From Endotrypanum monterogeii (lineage: Eukaryota; Euglenozoa; Kinetoplastea; Trypanosomatida; Trypanosomatidae), in NCBI GenBank assembly GCA_000333855.2, contig CM007347.1:274766-294408 (forward strand): a DNA stretch of 19,643 bases, written 5' to 3'. Positions 18,425 through 19,643 of this stretch are shown one piece after another. The position numbers and the translations under genes were made by a program. The notes beneath the pieces were generated by a model. The model was given only the letters and a program-made list of their open reading frames with translations. It ran no database searches and was not told the origin of the DNA. Position 1 is the stretch's first letter. Every line of letters starts with the position of its first letter.

Positions 18425-18525
18425 GGGATACTGCTCAGATATCCCACAGCCACGCTCAGAAGCGTGTCATGAGCCACCACGCTTCTGAGCGTTTCCGTGA
18501 TTGTGGTGCTCCAAAGTGGAGCACC
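18425..18525. repeat. Cluster of three perfect hairpins
   Basis: Three adjacent inverted repeats occur within 101 bases. GGGATA/TATCCC is at 18425-18430 and 18440-18445. ACGCTCAGAAGCGTG and its exact complement are at 18452-18466 and 18478-18492 (15 bp, 11-base loop). GGTGCTCCA/TGGAGCACC is at 18505-18513 and 18517-18525 (9 bp, three-base loop). Further downstream ACATGC (18574-18579) can pair with GCATGT (18606-18611). No other intergenic part of the window is as densely structured. It is probably a structured 3'UTR element or a noncoding RNA. Confidence 0.7.
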
Positions 18526-19404
18526 TCCGCTTTGCGAGGGTCGATGTGCATTACGACTAGGGTACAAACAAGAACATGCGTGACCGAGTAGATCACGATC
18601 GACGTGCATGTGTATGAATAGGGCATCGTTTTGAAACCTCCGGAGATTTGGTGGTGGCGGTGGGGGACGTTGTCGTACATGTCGCTAGCTTTTATTGTAG
18701 CGCTTGTTTTTTTTTTTCTGCTGCTACCGCTGCATCCGCTGCCTGACCCTGACCAACGGTGGTTGGTGTCTGCGTTTACGGCAAGCACGACCTCTGCCTT
18801 GTTCTCATGCTGTTCACTTTCAAGGACAAAGCCCTGCGGTTATTTTGATCGAGATGTGCAGACCCTATATCGACATTATTTCTCTGGTGGGAAGAAGGGG
18901 GGAAAAAAGAGAGATTGTGAGATGCGGCGATGAACAAAACGAAACCGAATCTTTCTTTCTCACAAGAAAACAAACCAGTCATCATAATAAAAAGGCGATA
19001 TCTAGACGGAGGTGTGGCGTGTCGACGTATGTTAGATTCGTCAGAAATTCTTGATTGTTTCTCTGACACCAAATGCATATAAGGGCCTGAGGCTGTTGCT
19101 TCATCCTCTTTTTGCCGGTGTTTGGCCTGCTTGCTTGTTTGTCTGCCTCTCCTCCGAGTTACTCTTTTCTTTTGTATATCCCCTCTGTGTTTTTTTTTTT
19201 CGGGTGCTTACAATATGTACACTCCGTGAAGTTGCTTACGCCTATTGAAGCAGTATTTTTTGTTGTTGTTTTTCGCATAACTGGGCTCGTAACGGACGAG
19301 AGCTTACCGAGTCAGAACCTATACCGCGCTCGACTTGCATACATATATGTTTTGCCTATAGCCAGTGGTGCTTCCTTCTTTATATCAAGATCTATGTATA
19401 TATA
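18526..19404 (+). other. Intergenic sequence upstream of the last gene
   Basis: It contains an ATG frame at 18679-18933 (84 aa) with a hydrophobic N-terminus (LAFIVALVFFFLLLPL) and a basic C-terminus. It could be a small membrane or secreted protein, but the hydrophobic part is partly a T-run translation and no acceptor precedes it. The rest is T-rich spacer. Confidence 0.4.
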
Positions 19405-19458
19405 TATTTTTTTTTTGACACTTTTTTTAATTTCCACATACAACGCGGTCACGCTGAG
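19405..19458 (+). promoter_or_regulatory. T-rich tract and putative trans-splice acceptor of the last gene
   Basis: T runs at 19407-19416 and 19422-19428 are followed by TTTCC. The first AG downstream is at 19457-19458, only three bases before the ATG at 19462. Such a short leader is unusual, so either this site is used or an upstream AG is. Confidence 0.4.
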
Positions 19459-19461
19459 ACG

Positions 19462-19643
19462 ATGCTACACATTGCTTTGTTTAAGATCGATGAGACAAAG
19501 TGTGCGGAGGAATTCCCTGGGAATTCGCTGCAGCAAGCTCTGCAAGACCTACGGCAGGCAAATATCCCAGGTCTTCTAGAGCTGAACATGAATGCCAAGA
19601 ATAAACACCTGGAGGGATACCGAGGATGCCTCGTGTGGATATA
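19462..19643 (+). CDS. Partial gene, probable stress-responsive A/B-barrel (Dabb) protein, N-terminal part
   Basis: The frame is open from ATG 19462 to the window end (60 codons plus two bases), so the 3' end is missing. The pattern fits the Dabb fold: a first strand MLHIALFKI with the near-universal H-x-x-L-F-K, a helix LQQALQDLRQAN, then IPGLLELNMN, which parallels the family's IPGV-beta strand with its NxN-type turn, and GYRGCLVWI, which parallels GYDxALxxxF. Dabb proteins are small dimeric alpha+beta barrels of mostly unknown substrate. The match is by motif pattern from memory, not by search. Codon use is less GC-biased than in the other genes. The start agrees with the domain start. Confidence 0.6.
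   Translation, partial: MLHIALFKIDETKCAEEFPGNSLQQALQDLRQANIPGLLELNMNAKNKHLEGYRGCLVWI

Noticed and set aside
1..19643. CRISPR arrays, tRNA or rRNA genes, bacterial-type operons or defence systems
   Set aside because: No spaced direct-repeat array, no recognisable tRNA or rRNA sequence, and the gene architecture is clearly trypanosomatid nuclear DNA.

Overview
The window looks like nuclear DNA of a trypanosomatid, most likely Leishmania or a close relative. All confident genes are intronless, lie on the + strand, are functionally unrelated to each other, and are separated by 1.5-4 kb of T-rich sequence. Each is preceded by a polypyrimidine tract and an AG, as expected for polycistronic transcription with spliced-leader trans-splicing. 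Two copies of a 335-bp repeat resembling the Leishmania SIDER retroposons, and many (TA)n/(CA)n microsatellites, support this. The genus is inferred from this architecture; no database search was possible.

Layout: bases 1-104 have an abnormal dinucleotide composition (no AT, GC or TG) and look as if the base complement of a + strand gene end had been written without reversal. At 882-2279 is an RRM RNA-binding protein. A nearly 4-kb gap follows, with SIDER-like copy 1 (3880-4214) and a perfect AT-rich inverted repeat (5922-5955). At 6256-7578 is a 440-aa protein of unknown function, with a four-codon upstream ORF whose stop overlaps its start. SIDER-like copy 2 (8238-8572) lies in its 3' flank. 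At 9074-10303 is a ubiquilin/Dsk2-type proteasome shuttle factor (UBL-STI1-UBA). The next gap contains a GC-rich segment with a decayed minus-strand reading frame (10434-11393). At 12476-13465 is an NADH-cytochrome b5 reductase. The following gap contains a short ORF with a plausible trans-splice context (14523-14651) and a possible decayed frame (14986-15399) that also folds as a hairpin. At 16219-16824 is the complex I PSST/NDUFS7 subunit. The last gap contains a cluster of perfect hairpins (18425-18525). The window ends inside a gene beginning at 19462 that resembles a stress-responsive A/B-barrel (Dabb) protein.

The genes do not form a pathway, as is normal for trypanosomatid gene arrays. 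Two products are mitochondrial or membrane redox proteins (b5 reductase, NDUFS7), one serves ubiquitin-proteasome delivery and one binds RNA. Control is expected to be post-transcriptional, so the 3' flanking repeats and hairpins are the likeliest regulatory elements. The most unusual observations are the composition anomaly at the left edge, the antisense gene relic, the nearly identical SIDER-like pair and the hairpin cluster near 18.5 kb.
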